A DNA stretch of 64,000 nt, from assembly GCF_017654505.1 (NCBI RefSeq), contig NC_054536.1:13886794-13950793 (forward strand). Direction: 5' to 3'. Shown piece after piece: positions 59,731 to 64,000 of the stretch (its first letter is position 1; each line of letters starts with the position of its first letter). The notes under the pieces were generated by a model that saw nothing but the letters and a program-made list of their open reading frames with translations, searched no databases and had not been told where the DNA came from. Source of the stretch: Polyodon spathula (lineage: Eukaryota; Chordata; Actinopteri; Acipenseriformes; Polyodontidae). The position numbers and the translations under genes were made by a program.

Positions 59731-59968
59731 CAGTGTTTCCCAACCCTGTTCCTGACAGCACACCATGTCTGTTGGTTTTCGTTCCAATGCAGCACTCTAC
59801 TGCTTAATTGCACCTTTCATTGAACTAATACAGTGATTAACTGGTTATTTTCCCTTTATTTTCAAGCTCTTTGTTTGTTAATATGGTTCATTTAAGAAGT
59901 TGAGCACTGCGTTGGAATGAAGACCAGCAGACACAGTGTGCCGCCAGGAACAGGGTTGGGAAACACTG
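59731..59968. mobile_element. hAT MITE with perfect TIR and 8-bp TSD
   Basis: TIRs cagtgtttcccaaccctgtt-cctg (59731-59754) and 59945-59968 match over all 24 bases. The TSD ctatagat is identical at 59723-59730 and 59969-59976. 238 bp, no ORF. Confidence 0.95.
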
Positions 59969-59976
59969 CTATAGAT

Positions 59977-60828
<852 letters not shown>

Positions 60829-60945
60829 CTGTTCTAATACTACCGACGACTTTACATCATTTATGTCATGCCCTTGACTGGTGAAGTGCTGTACTATTGG
60901 TTCTTTTTTTTATTTCTAATTAATGAAAGGTGGTTCTGAATTATT

Positions 60946-61158
60946 TCATATAAAGTTGTTCCAGTATACATATTTTATTTCATAATATTTTTCACATGCT
61001 ATTCCATAAATAACATTGTTATTTTTACAGTAGGTATTAGTTTTTAGTGGATATGTGTTGTTCTTGTGTTTAATTATAGTTTTACTTTTGTCCATGCATT
61101 TACACACTTTACATGTACTAGTACAAGTATTTGTAGAACCTATTCTGACAATTATCAT
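60946..61158 (-). pseudogene. Penelope GIY-YIG endonuclease remnant
   Basis: CKVCKCMDKSKTI, then YPLKTNTYCKNNNVIYGIAC and YEIKYVYWNNF. The family has a Cys pair, a C-x-S-x-NVIYLI-x-C strand and a YVG-type turn. The two Cys-flanked strands are clear, but the YIG turn is changed. The nuclease would nick target DNA. About 70 residues survive. Confidence 0.6.
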
Positions 61159-61204
61159 TTTATGTTTACTGTGAACTAAAATATCACTGAAATTAGCTTA
61201 TCTT

Positions 61205-62142
61205 TTTAATGCTACAGACTGGAGAATTGCAAACATAACACCGATCCACAAAAAGGGAAACAAAACCAAACCAGGTAACTACAGACCAATAAGCTTTACT
61301 TCTAATATATGGAAACTTATGGAAACTATAATATGATCCAAAATGGAAAATTACCTATATGGTCACAGTATCCTGGGAGACAGTCAGCATGGTTTTAGGA
61401 AAGGGAGATCGTTTCTAACTAATCTGCTTGATTTTTTTGAGGATGCAACATCGACAAGGGATAATTGCAAAGTATATGACATGGTTTATTTAGATTTCCA
61501 GAAAGCTTTTGACAAAATCCTGCGTAAAAGATAAATTCTCAAACTGAACGCAGCAGGGATTCAAGAAAATGCATGCACCTGGATTAGGGAGTGGTTAACA
61601 TGTAGAAAACAGAAAATACTGATTAGAGGAGAAACCTAAAAATGGAGCGAGTTAACCTCTGCTAGTGATTCTGTATAGTAAGCAAACTTGGCAGATCACA
61701 AAAATAGGATGGCAAACACTAGGTAGCAGCAAAGGTCATTCAAAATGATCTAGACAAGATTCAGAACTGGGCAGACACACGGCAAATGAGATTTAATAGA
61801 GAAAAGTGTAAGCTACTGCATGCAGGCAATAAAAATGTGCATTATAAATATCATATGGGAGATACTGAAATTGAAGAAGGAATCTATGAAAAAGACCTAG
61901 GAATTTATGGCCACTGAAATGTCTTCATCTAGATAATGTGGGGAAGCTATAAAAAAAAGGTTCACAAGATGCTCTGATAACAGAATACCAATTCTGGTCA
62001 TGTTGTTGATTCTGGAATCTATGAAAAAGACAAAGGAGTTTAATGATCAATAAAAAAGCTACTAACAACCAAACAAGCAAGATGGGCCAAATGGCCTCCT
62101 CTCATTTGTAAACTTTCTTATGTTTTTATGTTCTTATGTTCT
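61205..62142 (+). mobile_element. CR1-like LINE, copy C, inserted in the Penelope element
   Basis: 5'-truncated at ctacagactgg (RT N-terminal part). It keeps KKGNK, QHGFRKGRSFLTNL and YLDFQKAFDK, then loses the GVPQGS-FADDT part and most of the C-terminus. It ends with the diagnostic gatgggccaaatggcctcct and ttatgttcttatgttc tail. Stops throughout. The truncated 5' end and intact 3' tail fit normal LINE insertion. Confidence 0.8.
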
Positions 62143-62220
62143 ATCATTCTTTTTTTGTATCCTCTTTTCTTAAGATTTTTTTTAATACATTTCTTTGTTT
62201 TACATAGTCACTTTCTAGTT

Positions 62221-63210
62221 TCTAGTCTATTATCTAGTGCTTTTCTAACAAGCTTCTAAAGTTTCTTTACGAGGGACACTTGGGTACAAGGATTTTACAT
62301 CCATGCAAAATAAAATTGTATTCTCTGGAATGTTGTGCTTTAATGATTCAAGTCTTTTATTAAAAAATTGTGTTGCATCCTTAACCTAGCTTGGTAATTT
62401 ATCAAAGAGTGACTAAATTGTGTTTCTGCTATTTCAGCTATTATGTGTGTTGGATTATCAATCATGCTGACTATCATTCATATAGGGTGATTTTCTTTGT
62501 GCATTTTAGGATTTCCTCTTGCTAGGCCTGTTCTTGCATTATGTGGCTGCATGTATTTTTAAAAAATTATTTTGATATAATGCCTTTATTGTATAGTATC
62601 TCCGCAATTTCGTTAACCTCGTTTACCAAATTACTGATCTTACTGCTTTTAACTTCTTCATATGTATCAATATTATTTAATTCAGATTCTACAGTATATA
62701 GTCATCTGTGTTATCACTATTCCCAAACCTTTATCTCCTGGTCTTATATCGTCATCATTTAACAACTCAGTCATAGCTTGTTCTTCAATATTGGTTCCAT
62801 TAAGTTGACATTTTTTCTTTAGTCCTACTATAACTTCTTGTTTAACTACTTCAATATACATATCTATCCATTTATCTCTTCCATCTGAAGTGCTTGTACT
62901 ATTAACCTTAATCCCATAATTACCCTTTGAATCTGAGATATTTTCATTGAAAAAATATTCTGCTAATCTCATGCGTCTCGTAAACTCCTTTAATCCAGTG
63001 GCCAGTTTATCTATTGATGTATGTTTTCGTCAGTATAAATTTAAGTCCTTTACTCAGTACTGCTTTTTGGGATATGGTTAAAGTTTTACTTGATAAATTA
63101 AATACTATGTCTTCTGTCTTGTCTTTAGTGTATTTGGTACCATTTCTATTTCTGGGTCTCCTATCGTTCTGTTTTGAAATGTCTGTCCTGTTCAATTCTC
63201 TATTTTGCAT
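62221..63210 (-). pseudogene. Penelope-like RT, N-terminal half
   Basis: FNLSSKTLTISQKAVLSKGL (the NLS-x-x-LT and LLSKGL start), NDDDIRPGDKGLGIVI (the RPADKG motif), GNPKMHK (GLPKIHK), VSMIDNPTH and MDVKSLYPSVP (RT motif A, about 62273-62304) appear in order. These are signatures of Penelope RT. Broken by stops and frameshifts; it stops just after motif A where the CR1 insertion lies. Confidence 0.75.
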
Positions 63211-63287
63211 TTTATTATTTACTTTAAACTGGTTGATTTTTTTTTACTGTTTAAGATTTCATTTTATTATCTTTCTTAATTATGTGT

Positions 63288-63533
63288 TCAGTATTCAGAG
63301 TTTCTTCTGGTTTCATTGTCTTTAAATACAATAACAGAGCAATGGTTAATATTGTATAAAAGATTAATTGGATCATTCTTATTTTTAATAGTTTCTGTTG
63401 TGCCTTCATATTTAAAACAATCCTTATTCTTTAAGTCTGTGTATACATGTATGGGCCTATTTAGGAGGTCCACAGCTACCAGAACCTTTGCCTCTGTAGC
63501 CCAAGAATCTATACTCCCGTCACTTAATTTCAT
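63288..63533 (-). pseudogene. OTU-like segment next to Penelope RT
   Basis: SWATEAKVLVAVDLLNRPIH-VY followed about 35 residues later by INLLYNINHCSVIV. It resembles the second half of an OTU cysteine-protease domain (W-x-TE...A..L..PI.VY...H). The active-site Cys half is not in the ORF. Homology by eye only; it could instead be an N-terminal extension unique to this element. Confidence 0.45.
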
Positions 63534-63540
63534 TCATTTT

Positions 63541-63871
63541 TTTTTTTTTTTTTTTTTTTTAAGTATATTGGTCTTCTTAAATAGTACAACACATTTATTT
63601 CTGAAGTTGCAATTCTTTGTTCCAGTGAGAAACTTTCTTTTTTAATAACAGTAAAGGATTAAAGGGGTTAAGAGACATACTGTACATATGCAAATTACTC
63701 AAGTTCCGAGGATTTCGTTTGAGGTTATTAATGAGATACGAACATGCAAAGGGAATTCAAATGTGTTTGAAATGTTAATTAGAAATGGAATGGAATAATG
63801 AAGATAGGTCACACACACAAATAAATAAATATAAAATGTAGAACTGAAAAACAATCACATTGTTCCCTCAA
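63541..63871. other. No gene; poly-T tract then AT-rich DNA
   Basis: T run at 63536-63560 followed by unremarkable sequence. Confidence 0.5.
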
Positions 63872-63945
63872 GGTCAGCTTAGTGGAAGCAGCAATTCCGT
63901 AGAGCTCAGACTACAACGACTGGGGTTGGATTTAAATGTGTCTGC
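63872..63945 (+). mobile_element. Possible tRNA-derived SINE head
   Basis: cagcttagtgga resembles an A box (tagctcagtgg) and ggggttggattta a decayed B box at about 55 bp spacing. Degenerate; low certainty. Confidence 0.35.
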
Positions 63946-64000
63946 TAGATTAAATTCAAGCAATCCTAGCAGACTGCAAAACCAACTGGAAATAGTTGCT

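Larger units (their letters stand above)
60946..63540 (-). mobile_element. Penelope-like element, split and decayed
   Basis: Minus strand, from right to left: an OTU-like segment, the N-terminal RT region and motifs of Penelope-like elements, then (beyond a CR1 insertion) a C-terminal GIY-YIG-like remnant. This RT-to-GIY-YIG order is typical of Penelope elements. The RT catalytic YxDD part is missing. Confidence 0.7.

Overview
This is eukaryotic DNA, almost certainly from a ray-finned fish. It is AT-rich (many long TA, AAT and homopolymer runs) and dominated by transposable elements of types common in fish: CR1-like LINEs with (TTATGTTC)n tails, Tc1 transposons, a DIRS-like tyrosine-recombinase retroelement, a Penelope-like element, an R2-like LINE, several LTRs, and hAT, piggyBac and Harbinger MITEs. 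The mixture makes me think of a sturgeon or paddlefish, but that is inference from repeat style, not proof. I find no convincing exon of a host protein gene; the window reads as intergenic or intronic.

Layout. 0.2-2.8 kb: a minus-strand non-autonomous LTR element carrying a nested solo LTR. 6.9-9.7 kb: a minus-strand DIRS-like element that has lost most of its reverse transcriptase (RT). 10.3-14.2 kb: SINE, CR1 and MITE debris. 16.9-18.1 kb: a solo LTR with perfect target duplications and a TTAA-flanked piggyBac-like MITE. 19.2-26.1 kb: a nearly full-length CR1-like LINE (esterase ORF1, endonuclease/RT ORF2), split by a second, far better preserved copy of the non-autonomous LTR element (21384-24265, TSD gagct). 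Its ORF has two CCHC zinc knuckles followed by a 36-bp coding minisatellite of about 27 units. 31.5-33.5 kb: a truncated Tc1 element and a probable solo LTR. 34.1-34.9 kb: inverted piggyBac-MITE fragments around a 37-G run. 35.3-36.3 kb: a minus-strand 28S rRNA pseudogene fragment joined to the C-terminal endonuclease end of an R2-like retrotransposon. 38.8-40.3 kb: a complete but inactivated Tc1 element. 43.3-45.7 kb: a second CR1 copy, cut at its 3' end against a minus-strand LINE of unnamed type (to about 48 kb) that itself hosts a piggyBac-like MITE. 48.8-50.3 kb: another broken Tc1 element. 51-60 kb: MITEs, tRNA-like SINE heads and microsatellites, including a hAT MITE with a perfect TIR and TSD. 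60.9-63.5 kb: a decayed Penelope-like element with an OTU-like segment, split by a third CR1 copy.

The genes do not form a host pathway. The relationships are parasitic: autonomous LINE and DNA transposon remnants supply the coding sequence, and MITEs, solo LTRs and the RT-less LTR family would depend on machinery encoded elsewhere. The nesting gives a relative history: CR1 copy A is older than the LTR element at 21.4 kb, the Penelope-like element is older than CR1 fragment C, and the unnamed LINE is older than its MITE. The most interesting objects are the zinc-knuckle/minisatellite LTR family with a terminal hairpin, and the R2-28S fusion.
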